Below are positions 47,492 to 58,440 of a stretch of 64,000 nucleotides of DNA, in pieces; the first letter of the stretch is position 1; the number at the start of each line of letters is the position of its first letter. This DNA is from Calliphora vicina (taxonomy: Eukaryota > Arthropoda > Insecta > Diptera > Calliphoridae): NCBI RefSeq assembly GCF_958450345.1, contig NC_088782.1, forward strand, positions 37,128,501 to 37,192,500. Direction: 5' to 3'. The translations under genes were made by a program, and so were the position numbers. The notes under the pieces were generated by a model. That model was given only the letters and a program-made list of their open reading frames with translations. It did no database searches and had not been told where the DNA came from.

Positions 47492-48602
47492 ATGCGGAAT
47501 TTTTTTCAAATTTTTAGCTTTTATTTTGAAACATTTGTATTGGCCATTGTTAGCTATCCCATCTTTCTGGCAACATATGGATTCCGTGCCAAAATAACTG
47601 CTCACCTTTTGAGGCCAAGCGAGAATCAAGCCAATATCGGATACTCTGTTCCAAAGTGAAGCGTATCCCAGAGAGAGTGTTCCTTTCCAAACTGCGAAGC
47701 GTTTTGCTTGTCTGCAGATACACCCATAAGTCTCTGGCGGGAATCGAACCCGCAACCCTCAGATTAATAGTTCAGCACACTATCGACTGGTCTATCGGGG
47801 CACCCTGCATCGATCGAAACAAATTGTAGTCGAACGGGGCACGGTCTGGACTATAAAGCGGGTGAGGCAAAACTTTCCAACCACTTCATTTTAAATACTT
47901 TTAAAAGGTATTGCAACATGTGGCCGATCGTTGTTCTGATGGAATATTACGGCTGCATGTCTGGCGGCATATTCTGGGCGTTTTTTGGCCAATGCTCGTT
48001 TCAAACGAATCAGTGGCGTTCTGTACAGGTTCCGTGTGATGGTCTGGTCACATTTCTGCAGCTCATTATAGATAGGACCCTTTTGCTGCCACCAAATATA
48101 GATAATTATATAGCGCCACGGATTTTTGGCTTTGGTGTCGATTCGGCTGGTTGGCCGGGCTTCACATACGATATCTTACTCTTCGGGTTATCGTAATAAA
48201 TCTTTTTTTCATCGCAAGTAATGATTCGGTACAAAAATTATTTTCTTTTATAGCGTTCAAGCATTACATCGGACATGCAAAATCGTTCAAAGTCTTTCAA
48301 GGTCGTTCGGCTTCAATTCGTATGGTATCCATTTCATCCAAAAGCAGGATGAATCCTACTGCTCACAAAAGTTTTGAAATTTGCAGCTTGATTTACTGCC
48401 AATGATTTTGCAAGTTCTTATTGAGTTTTACAAAACTCTTCATAGAGTAATCCCTCCAATTCTAGGACCTCAAACATTTTTGGCTGGCCTGGGCGATCTT
48501 TGTCTTCCGTGTCAAAATCACCACTTCTGAACCGCACAAATCATCTATCGCACATTGAAACCGATGGAACACATCCATCATAATCTTCGGTGAGCAATTG
48601 GT
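47492..48602 (-). mobile_element. mariner (mauritiana-like), minus strand, truncated at both ends
   Basis: Starts in the damaged end AAATGCGGAATTTTT. Minus-strand blocks in order from 48602 are: the N-terminal EDYDGCVPSVSMCDR-like region; the helix-turn-helix; the CDEKKIYYDNPKSKIS-like region (about 48210); the WWQQKGPIYNELQKCDQTIT region (about 48050); the HQNNDRPHVA-type second Asp region (about 47930); LPHPLYSPDRAPFDYNLF (about 47860); and the C-terminal FWHGIHMLPERW. A tRNA-like insertion interrupts it at about 47680-47803. At 48602 it is joined directly to a DD41D-type transposon. Confidence 0.85.
47731..47801 (-). pseudogene. tRNA-like sequence inserted in a mariner
   Basis: Read on the minus strand it begins GCCCCGATAGACCAGTCGAT and has an anticodon-like loop CTATTAA. 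It ends with a perfect T arm, GCGGG-TTCGATT-CCCGC, and carries the B-box GGTTCGATTCC. The acceptor strands (GCCCCGA and CAGAGA) do not pair and the anticodon stem is poor, so it cannot be a working tRNA. About 50 bp of unrelated sequence follows it (CTTATGGGTGTATCTGCAGA...) before mariner resumes. It is either a tRNA-derived SINE or an inserted tRNA pseudogene. A tRNA-Lys or tRNA-Asn ancestry is possible but not provable by eye. Confidence 0.75.
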
Positions 48603-49125
48603 GATGGCTTGGCCAACGTCACTCTCAAAGAAATATGGACCGATGATGCCGCCAACCCAAAATCCACATTAAACAGTGACGAGAAAAAGTCGCATATCAA
48701 GTCCACGTGAGATGACCATGCCCCCAAATTTCACTTGCAGAATCACTTGCTTGGTCAACTTCGCTCTCAAAGAATTATGGACTGATGATGCCGCCAGCCC
48801 AAAATCCACATTAAAAAGTGACTATTACGGGATGTATTGGACGCTCTTGGATCGAAAATTTTGTTTGTTGACGTACCCATTCATCCAGAAATGGGCCTTA
48901 TAGCAGAAGATGATTTTTTAATGAAAATTAGGGTCAGTTTCCAACTGCTTCAGGGCCCATTTTGATAAAAAAGTTTTATCATTTACACGTGTTGTTGAAC
49001 GCTATACCCGGCCATGGAGATATGTCAAAATAAACTAAATAAATGACAGCCAATTCGACAGATGAAACTTCAACAATATGGGCGTTAACAAAGTTCGGAA
49101 CTTCCTAGTGGACGACCCTTTATAA
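48603..49125 (-). mobile_element. DD41D-type IS630-Tc1-mariner element, minus strand, deleted
   Basis: Reading from 49125 down: AGGGTCGTCCACTAGGAAGT-type end; the 5' leader CATATTGTTGAAGTTTCATC; the N-terminal YSVQQHV region (about 49012); AHFWMNGYVNKQNF (about 48890); and a GIIGPYFFESDVGQAI block near 48610-48680, repeated at about 48745-48830 by a ~130 bp internal duplication. The catalytic C-terminus is missing; the element is joined to a mariner at 48602. Confidence 0.75.
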
Positions 49126-51984
49126 GACTAAAATTATAAAAATTGGACAACTAATTACAAAGATATGCCTAAAAATATATTTCTTTGATTATTCTTCGAA
49201 ATATAAGGAAACATGGTCCCACTCTGAAGTTTTTATGAGTTTTATGAGGCTTATAATTGAGGAATATCTTTTGAAAATTGGACGATATCTTTTTTGAGAT
49301 ATCATTTGTTCAGGGATAATTTTTTAAATAATTATCCTGTGTGCAAAACAAAAATATTTTTAAGAAAATATATTGAAACTAGGGTGCATATACATTATTA
49401 TGAGTCCAATATAGTAGAAAATTGGATAAACGGTTAATAAGTTAAAAAGTTATATACAATTGAAATTGAGCGATTTTACATCATTCTTATATAAAATATA
49501 AACTTTGAATCTCGATAAAAGACAAAGCAAAGCGACTTTAAATAACCATTGTAGCAAGTTTTAATAAATTTGGAACGGAGCGTTGTTTAAAATGTCCCTT
49601 TTCTTGCTATAATATTTTAACTATTGTGAATGTTAGGGTTTTTAATGTTCTCACATTCACAATCATTCACAATTTTCTGATATTTTGGGATATGTTAGTA
49701 CTAGATATCAGATTAAAATTCTGAGTTATGCCATTTTAAATAGTTAATTATATTTTGGAAATTTAAGTTAGTTTGCAAATTATTGTTTTGGAAATTTAGT
49801 TTAAAAATAATAATTTGACAATTTTACAATTTGCAAATGTAATGAATAGGGCTATTAAACATCATCATATACTGTGACTTGTAGAGCTATTTAAATGTTT
49901 TTTTCAATATCAAATACATTAATTTTTTTTTAATTTCTCTCAGTGTAAAATGCATACAACTTTTTTTTAAAATATTTTTCTGTAAACAACAATAAAAAAA
50001 GTAACGATGATGCATTTAAACAACCAAATAGTACATTAAAATAGCGTGCATCCAATTGCCATTGTTTCGAATTAACATTTTTTCCATTACAAATTTTATT
50101 TCGCACCACATTGTTCGTATATTTTTAAAAAATAATTTAAACTTGACCCGGTAACTTTTAATTACGATGTCAAAAAGTGAAAAAAACAATATATTATTTG
50201 AGTTTTATTGTATATTACAGCAAATAGATGAGAAAAAGAAGATGAACAAATTGAAATAGAACAAAAGACAATGTGCCAGTGTCAGCAAAAGCCGCTTTAT
50301 TATTAATGCCTTTCATTGCTAGTTAATCGCTATTTGTTTAATTAATTTAATTAAGAATTTCTTTGGCTGTTATATTCCATAGCTATTTCTTAAAGCTTTA
50401 TTTATAATAAGTTGTTTATTTTTAGTGCTAATGAATTATTCAAACAGCTTGACATTTGACAGATGACAGACACCCTTCGTTTAAAAAGAAGATGATGAAG
50501 AAGATGTGACATGACAATTAATTAAGTTTTCTTATAAGAAATTTTGTTATTTTAAAATGCGCAAAAATACTAAATTCTATTAACATTTTCCCACATCTCT
50601 TTAGATAGTTGTTTTATAATTGCTTCTGTTAAAAATTATTAGAGCTGAAAATTTAGCTTGAACAATTTGTGTATGAAGAAAATTGAAAACAAAAAAGAGT
50701 TTTAATTGGCAATTTGCAGTGTAAACAACATAAACTCACACACAAATAATGTCTGGAAAACGGTCATCTTTAAAAGCATTTGAAATCTTAAGTATAAACA
50801 TACTTGATTAAAGAGGAATTTAATAATATTCGTTAGCAAAACTTGTTTCTAATCCTTAAACTAAAAGTTGTTGAAAGTTCATAATAAAATTGTTCAAGTT
50901 TTTTCTCAACCCCCTCAATAGTTTTAAATTTACATATTTACTACCATTTTTTACTTAAGACCCCATTGTGAATCGCGCTTAAAATCGTGAATTACTGACT
51001 TTCGCATTAGTCAACCGAAAACAATGCCTATTCAAGCCATCAAATTATTCCTTTACGAAAATAAGAAATCGGTTTTAATTTAAATATGTATTAAATAATA
51101 AATTTAGCAAAATAATTTAAATTTACCAACAATACAATATTATTATGTATCTTTATTCTTATTTAAATTTTCCAATAATTTGCGGACCCATTCATAAACG
51201 TTTATTGTAATCATAGAAAATTTCAATACAACAAATTCATCTTCTAAACCTTTGTTAACTTTAATATTTGTTTATAAATAAGACTGTTAAAATAAACAAA
51301 CATAAATTATAAGATACTTTCTTTTTAACGTCATTATTATGCAAACTGAAATTAAAAACAATGATCAGATTTTGACGAATAAATAGCTAGATGATAGTAT
51401 TTTCTGTAAAGAAGCCTAGCATAATTATTACTAGATAATTATATTTATCAAAGGAATAAAACAGTTAATACCATAAACCTATGATCTCATTCAAAATTTA
51501 TATTTTTCATCGGTGCAAAAATTATTTTCTTTTGTATCATTTCGAACATGCAAAATCGTCTTATTTCTTAGATCTTATTTCTATTTGGTCCACATTGATG
51601 ATATTTGGCTGTTGTAAAATATTGTTTTCAATATTTTGATTACATTTAGTATCAATAAATGTAAGACTAAATCATTCCAAAGTGAAATGAGAGTAGACTA
51701 GCCTGCAATACAAACACAATAAACTACCAGATACATTTGATCTAAAATTAATTGCAATTCTTTGAAATATGACGATAACTGGATTATATTAAGTCTGAGT
51801 CAATGATTCACTTTTGGAATTATCTCAAAATAATTATTGGCATAATTTGTTTTAGACTTCAACAAATACTTCAACCGCAATACTGTATTGATCAAATTAA
51901 ACTTTACGATTCGAAACAAAATATGTACAATAATTCAAAATAACCTCAAAGAGTAATACATATACACAAATATTTCTATAGAAA
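49126..51984. other. AT-rich non-coding DNA with two small repeat pieces
   Basis: 49440-49580 is the second copy of the dispersed repeat at 21139-21310. A short minus-strand mariner fragment lies at about 51500-51572 (CATCGGTGCAAAAATTATTT, GAACATGCAAAATCGTC). Nothing else could be supported. Confidence 0.55.
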
Positions 51985-53190
51985 AAACTTTTATACACTC
52001 ATTTTTATATAGAAAAACTATTATACACACATTTTTCTATAGAAAAAACAGTTATACACACATTTTTCTATAGAAAAAACAGTTATACACACATTTTTCT
52101 ATAGAAAAAACAGTTATACACACATTTTTCTATAGAAAAAACAGTTATACACACATTTTTCTATAGAAAAAACTGTTATACACACATTTTTCTATAGAAA
52201 AAACTGTTATACACACATTTTTCTATAGAAAAAACTGTTATACACACATTTTTCTATAGAAAAAACTGTTATACACACATTTTTCTATAGAAAAAACTGT
52301 TATACACACATTTTTCTATAGAAAAAACTGTTATACACACATTTTTCTATAGAAAAAACTGTTATACACACATTTTTCTATAGAAAAAACTGTTATACAC
52401 ACATTTTTCTATAGAAAAAACTGTTATACACACATTTTTCTATAGAAAAAACTGTTATACACACATTTTTCTATAGAAAAAACTGTTATACACACATTTT
52501 TCTATAGAAAAAACTGTTATACACACATTTTTCTATAGAAAAAACTGTTATACACACATTTTTCTATAGAAAAAACTGTTATACACACATTTTTCTATAG
52601 AAAAAACTGTTAAACACACATTTTTCTATAGAAAAAACTGTTATACACACATTTTTCTATAGAAAAAACTGTTATACACACATTTTTCTATAGAAAAAAC
52701 TGTTATACACACATTTTTCTATAGAAAAAACTGTTATACACACATTTTTCTATAGAAAAAACTGTTATACACACATTTTTCTATAGAAAAAACTGTTAAA
52801 CACACATTTTTCTATAGAAAAAACAGTTATACACACATTTTTCTATAGAAAAAACAGTTATACATACATTTTTCTATAGAAAAAACAGTTATACACACAT
52901 TTTTCTATAGAAAAAACAGTTATACACACATTTTTCTATAGAAAAAACAGTTATACACACACTTTTCTATAGAAAAAACAGTTATACACACATTTTTCTA
53001 TAGAAAAAACAGTTATACACACATTTTTCTATAGAAAAAACAGTTATACACACATTTTTCTATAGAAAAAACAGTTATACACACATTTTTCTATAGAAAA
53101 AACAGTTATACACACATTTTTCTATAGAAAAAACAGTTATACACACATTTTTCTATAAAAAACAGTTTTTCTATAGAAAATACTGTTATA
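51985..53190 (+). repeat. 31 bp palindromic satellite array, ~38 copies
   Basis: The unit is CWGTTATACACACATTTTTC followed by TATAGAAAAAA. Each unit contains the perfect 16 bp palindrome TTTTTCTATAGAAAAA. A single A/T site (CAGTT or CTGTT) is sorted in blocks: CAGTT in the first ~5 units, CTGTT from about 52165 to 52800, then CAGTT to the end. A rarer GTTAAAC variant appears at 52611 and 52797, exactly 186 bp (6 units) apart. The array is very homogeneous, which implies recent amplification. Confidence 0.97.
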
Positions 53191-53793
53191 TGTATTTATA
53201 TTTCTTATAAAGTAAATTAAAGCTTCCTTAAATTTGGAAACCTCGCCGGAAATGATTGGTTCTTATTTAATTTAGCTTACCACTTGGATTTTAAATAAAT
53301 ATCAGCACAGTAAGCTGTTTACTTTTATTTTGAATTTCTGTAGCTTTAAATTTTTATTTTATTTTTTTTTCATTCAAATTATATTCAATTTTAATTTTAG
53401 TATATTCTTTTCTTTCTTTTGTTTAATTTTATTTGTTAAAATTTCATTATATCCACTTCATTCTTTTCTGAAGTATTGTATGTATTTCATAATAATACTT
53501 GAATTTAATTCACATACACTTAATGAAGAGAAGACACAGGGCACAATAAATATTTTTATGGGTACATTTTGGCGTATTCCTGGAAACCGATATTCGTTTG
53601 GTATGTAGTTTGGTTGTATGTTGTTATGGATGGGTATTAAACAAAATCATTCACCATTAATTATATTAACTCGTATTACGTTATTCGTATTTGATTTATT
53701 TATTTACATATGACATTTTTTGTATTTAATTATTTTATTTTTAAATTTTTCTACCGGTTACAAAATTTTTTGCATTTCTCAAAACCGTTTCAG
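53191..53793. other. AT-rich DNA between the two satellite arrays
   Basis: Phe/Ile-rich open frames (for example 53330-53608) are AT-driven. The right part ends in a possible splice acceptor at 53793. Confidence 0.5.
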
Positions 53794-53917
53794 AAATAGA
53801 ACTGAAAACAAGTCGATAAATTTCCAGCAACATCACCTGCAAAACAACCTCTTGATGAAAACTGCTACTACCGACGACTTAAACAAAAACTACCTGCTCA
53901 TGAGCCGAATCAAATAA
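53794..53917 (+). CDS. Possible terminal coding exon, plus strand
   Basis: TTTCTCAAAACCGTTTCAG precedes 53794, a plausible acceptor. Downstream the frame reads ...NRTENKSINFQQHHLQNNLL, then MKTATTDDLNKNYLLMSRIK and two stops (TAA, TGA). It is polar and has GC-ending codons (CTG, CTC, ACC, GAC, AGC), unlike surrounding AT-rich frames, and could be the C-terminal tail of a protein whose earlier exons are elsewhere. No domain or family is recognised, no upstream exon was found, and the frame is only about 41 codons long, so chance is a real alternative. Confidence 0.3.
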
Positions 53918-54109
53918 TGAACGATAAATAATGAAGAGAATAATGAATGAAATATTAATAGAGTAAAACAGTAAGAGAAAAACTGATAAAGAGGAAGAGA
54001 AAAAAGTTAGTATATTGCAAATCAGGTATGGGAGATTGGTTATTTTGAAAAATGGTACTAAAATGTTATCAAAAAAGTACTTCACAGAGTTTAAAAGTTT
54101 CTATACTAA

Positions 54110-55290
54110 AACTAAACTGTTATACGCAAATCTTTCTATAGACAAAACTGTTATACACAAACTTTTCTATAAAAAAAACTGCTATATACAAATTTATCTA
54201 TAGAAAAAACTGTTATACAATAAGTTTTCTATATAAAAAACTGTTATACACAAATTTTGCTATAGAAAAACTCTCATACACAAATTTTGCTATAGAAAAA
54301 CTGTCATACACAAATTTTGATATAGAAAAACTGTTATTCACAAATTTTTCCATAGAAAAAACAGATTTTTCTATGAAAAAAACTGTTATACACATATTTT
54401 TCTATAGAAAAAACAGTTATACACTAATTTTTCTGTAGACAAAACTGTTATACACATGTTTTTCTGTAGAAAAAAACTGTTTTTCCGTAGTAAAAACTCT
54501 TATACACAAATTTTTCTTTAGAAAATACTATTACACACAATTTTTTCTGTATAAAAAACTGCCATCCATGCCATCGGTCAAAACTGTTATACACAAATTT
54601 TTCTATAAAAAAACTGTTATACACAAATTTTTGATACAAAAAAGCTGTTATACACAAATTTTTCTATAGAACAAAACTGTTATACACAAATTTTTCTATG
54701 GAAAAACTGTTATACACACATTTTTTATAGAACAAAACTGTTATACACAAATTTTTCTATAGAACAAAACTGTTATATACAAATTTTTCTATAGAACAAA
54801 ACTGTTATATACAAATTTTTCTATAGAACAAAACTGTTATACACAAATTTTTCTATAGAACAAAACTGTTATACACAAATTTTTCTATAGAACAAAACTG
54901 TTATACACAAATTTTTCTATAGAACAAAACTGTTATACACAAATTTTTCTATAGAACAAAACTGTTATACACAAATTTTTCTATAGAACAAAACTGTTAT
55001 ACACAAATTTTTCTATAGAACAAAACTGTTATACACAAATTTTTCTATAGAACAAAACTGTTATACACAAATTTTTCTATAGAACAAAACTGTTATACAC
55101 AAATTTTTCTATAGAACAAAACTGTTATACACAAATTTTTCTATAGAACAAAACTGTTATACACAAATTTTTCTATAGAACAAAACTGTTATACACAAAT
55201 TTTTCTATAGAAAAACTGTTATACACAAGTTTTTCTATAGAAAAAACTGTTATTATATACTAATTTTTCTTTAGAAACAACTGTTATTTA
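54110..55290 (+). repeat. 32 bp satellite array related to the 31 bp array
   Basis: From about 54725 to 55215 some 15 near-identical units read CTGTTATACACAAATTTTTC followed by TATAGAACAAAA. The extra C in GAACAAAA breaks the palindrome kept by the 31 bp family. Before 54725 and after 55215 the units are irregular, with several deletions. A short foreign stretch (CCATCCATGCCATCGGTC, about 54561) interrupts the irregular part. Confidence 0.95.
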
Positions 55291-55784
55291 AAATTTTTCA
55301 CTTGAAATTTTTCAAAAGAAATTCTGTTATACCCAAAGTTGTTTATTAAAACCATATTTTATAAAAAAAAATCTGTGAAAAATATTGTCATATACAAAAA
55401 TTATACAAAACTGACAATTGTATGAAAAAGTACCACGGTGCTTTTTAACATGAAGTAGTATCAAAAAAAAATACGATCTTATCAAGTTTCCCATGCCTGA
55501 TGTAAGTGTAAATAACGTTTGTTATTCTCATGTTTTGTCTCATTGTTTGTTTTTTTTTTTTTGTTCATAACTGATGAAGTTATAGGTTAAATTATTTTAA
55601 ATTAATTCTGCGTTGTTTTTCATCATTTTGTTTTGTTTTTTTGGTTCTACTGTGTTTCATTTCATTAACACTCGCAGAACACTTTCATGGTTTCGTTATT
55701 ACTTCTGCTTTTCTTTATCGTTTACTTCAAATATAGGTATATTTTTCAACGTTTTTGTTTTGTTTATATCGTTTACAGACCCTA
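55291..55784. other. AT-rich non-coding DNA
   Basis: No feature recognised. Confidence 0.5.
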
Positions 55785-56050
55785 TTGTAATCGTATGAAT
55801 GCGCAAAAGAAGTCGTTTAAAACGCAACGTCAGTTAAATTGTGTCTGGATGGGAGTTGAGTTGTTCTGTCTTATTTGTTTGTTCTTTTGTTCAGGGGCAA
55901 ACGACCACAAGACTAGCAGACTGACGGCTGTTAGACGAAAAGACGGACGAATGAATGACTGAACGGACCGGCGGAGAGACAGTTAATCGTCAACAGAAAA
56001 TAACGTCTGTTTATTCAAACCTGAGTAAAATGCCGGTTGGTTGTATGTGG
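55785..56050. other. GC-raised island, possible exon or promoter
   Basis: Roughly 45 percent GC against a background nearer 27 percent (estimated by eye). On the minus strand two copies of an initiator-like TCAGTC lie near 55925 and 55963. On the plus strand TTGTTTGTTCTTTTGTTCAG (ending near 55894) could be an acceptor. No long frame is present. It might be a 5' untranslated exon or start site, perhaps of the minus-strand gene at 34851-35700, but nothing in the sequence links them. Confidence 0.35.
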
Positions 56051-56520
56051 TAAACGGAAACAAATGTCGTAACGTCTTCAAATTTATTTATTTTTTTATT
56101 TATTATGTGGCTAAAAAAAGAAACACTAGTGCCGAACATTGCGAGGGTTAAGAACATTTACTTTCTCACAGTAATAACAAACAATAGGTACATGCATCAA
56201 AATGTAACAACCAGATCCAAGTAAGATATAAAACCTTATAATCTAGACCACGAAACATTCATAGATTAGGAATTTAATTTGATTAATCTGTTATACAAGG
56301 AAACAAATTCAACCAAATTTTACTGCTGAATATTTGTCTTCCCATTTAACTGTAGGATAATCCAAATTTAAACTGAATTCCTAGATTAACACCAATGATC
56401 GTTTGAAAGAAATTCATGTTACAAATGTCTAAATCACCCTATCAGTTGAGTCTCAGATCACTAGAATAGGAAATACATGGGAAATGATCTCCATTATATA
56501 TATATTTTGAAAACTTCATC
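56051..56520. other. AT-rich non-coding DNA
   Basis: No feature recognised. Confidence 0.5.
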
Positions 56521-57258
56521 AGGGTCTTCCAAGACAGACTTTACAGTTGGTAACGGCCATATTGTTGAAGCTACATCTGTCGCTGTAATTTATTCAGTTT
56601 GATTTGCCAAATCACTATGGACGGATATAGCGTTCAACAACACGTGCAAATGATAAGAATTATTAAAATGACTGTTCGGGCAACGTTCCGCGCGCTTCAC
56701 CAATTTTACGGTGAGGCACATTTCTAAATGTTTGGTACGACAGCAAAAAAAAATCGAATTTGGGACGATATCAATCCCCATGAGATCCAACAGCGTCCAA
56801 AGCATCCCGAAAAAGTCATTGTTTGGTGTAGATTTTGGGCTGGCGGCGTCATCGGCCCATACTTTTTTAATAACGGCAATGGCAAGAACATCATCGTCAA
56901 CGGCGAGCGCTATAGCTCTTTGATTACCAACTTCATTTGGCCTGATGATATGTGTTTTTAATAGGACGGCACTGCGTCTCACACAGCTCATGCCACATTG
57001 GATATTCTGCACAAGCTATTTGAGGGCATGGTCCTCAACACACGTTGAGGTGATGTGAACTGGAAACCGATATCGTGCGATTTGACACCATTAGGCTTTT
57101 TCTTGTGGGGTATTCTTAACTCGCAGCCTTATGCGAATAAGCCGCAAACCACAGCGGCCCTTAAAGCCAACATAACCCATGCCATCGGTCAAATTCAGCC
57201 TTATTTAAGTGCAGATTCATGGAAAATTGGACATTGCGAATGAAAGCCACCCAACAAA
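56521..57258 (+). mobile_element. DD41D-type IS630-Tc1-mariner element, plus strand, broken
   Basis: The end AGGGTCTTCCAAGACAG (56521) and the leader GGCCATATTGTTGAAGC match the minus-strand copy at 48603-49125. The transposase starts with YSVQQHVQMIRIIKMTVRAT and RALHQFYGEAHF (56617-56715). A deletion joins the N-terminal helix region straight to EAHF, removing most of the DNA-binding domain and the first catalytic Asp. It goes on with RIWDDINPHEIQQRPKHPEK, WAGGVIGPYFF, a stop, DGTASHTAHATLD (second Asp) and CDLTPLGFFLWG. The position of the third Asp (usually LTPLD) is Gly here. By hand count the second and third positions are about 41-42 residues apart, which suggests the DD41D group. Non-functional. 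Confidence 0.8.
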
Positions 57259-57790
57259 ACCAGAAGTGGTGATTTGAAGCCCAGGCCATCAAAAAAGTTT
57301 GAAGACCAAGAATTAGAGGCATTACTCCATGAAGATTGTTTTCAAACTCAACAAAAGCTATTCATTGGGAGCTATTCAAGCAGCAATTTCAAAACGTTTG
57401 TGAGCAGCAGGATTCATCCAAAAGCAGGGAAATGGGGTACCATACGAATTGAAGCTGAGAGTGCTTGAAATACGATTTTGTATGTCTGAAATTATGCTTG
57501 AAGGCTATAAAATAAAATAATTTTTACACCGAATCTTTACTTGCGTTGAAAAATGGATCCATTACGATAGCCCAAAGCTTAAGAGATCGTATGTGAAGCC
57601 CAGCCAACCAGCCGAAACGACACCAAAGCCAAATATCCATGGCGCTAAGATAATTCTCAGTACTTGGTGGGACCAAAAGAATCCTATCTATTATGAGCTG
57701 CTGAAATCTGACCAGACCATTAAGGGAACATGTACCGAACGCAAATGATTCGTTTGAAGCGAGCATTGCCCGATAATCGCCCAGAATGAA
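57259..57790 (+). mobile_element. mariner (mauritiana-like) internal fragment
   Basis: Joined directly to the DD41D element. It begins within the region encoding RSGDF (AGAAGTGGTGATTTGAAG) and runs through KKFEDQELEALLHEDCFQTQ, the helix-turn-helix, a CVEKWIHYDSPK-like block (first catalytic Asp changed), and YYELLKSDQTIKG. It stops before the HDN motif. A short further piece may lie near 57930 (GAGCGATGCAGAAC). Confidence 0.8.
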
Positions 57791-58440
57791 GTGGTTGGGA
57801 TGTTTTGCCTCACTAGATTTTTAAATATTAATCGGTGAGTGGAGTTTCTCCCTGGTATGATCATTTGTCCAGTTGTCATCGGACGTTATTTTCAGGGTAC
57901 CCATATGTAACACAGTTTCTATGACTTGCGAGCGATGCAGAACCATTATCATCGAGTTTTTATAAATTAATGAATTGAGACTGAACTAACTGTACACACA
58001 GCTCACTCCACAATTGATACATTTCCGAGTCGTTTAATGTCTTCTTTTGGCGATATGTAGTGATCGTCAAGGTCGCCCTATGATAATGCTTCAGACATTT
58101 TTCTTTTGAGATTTTTTAAGTCACGGGTCTATGTGAACATATCTTCCAAAATAACGTCACCTCTAAACAACGTTATCGAAATAATCCAAATTAGCGTTAC
58201 TGTTTCGAATCGTTAGCTTATTTAAAAAGGAATGTTTTGCAGTTACCTCATTCGGAGTGGAAAGAGTTCTTTAAAAATAGCTTTATATGTGAAACACTTT
58301 GATATTTACTGATACATTGATAATCTTTATGAAGAGTATTTTAAAAGCAATTTCGATCATTTACATCTGAGTTGAACAATATAGATATGTTCAGCCCGAG
58401 TACTTGATCTCTAATAAGGATATGTAAGTCTTATTACCCT
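57791..58440. other. Non-coding DNA
   Basis: Slightly GC-richer than average at 57830-58130, but no supported frame or repeat. Confidence 0.4.

Noticed and set aside
47731..47801. Functional tRNA gene
   Set aside because: T arm is perfect but acceptor and anticodon stems do not pair, and it lies inside a mariner.
51985..55290. CRISPR array
   Set aside because: Units are contiguous 31-32 bp repeats without unique spacers, in insect-type DNA.
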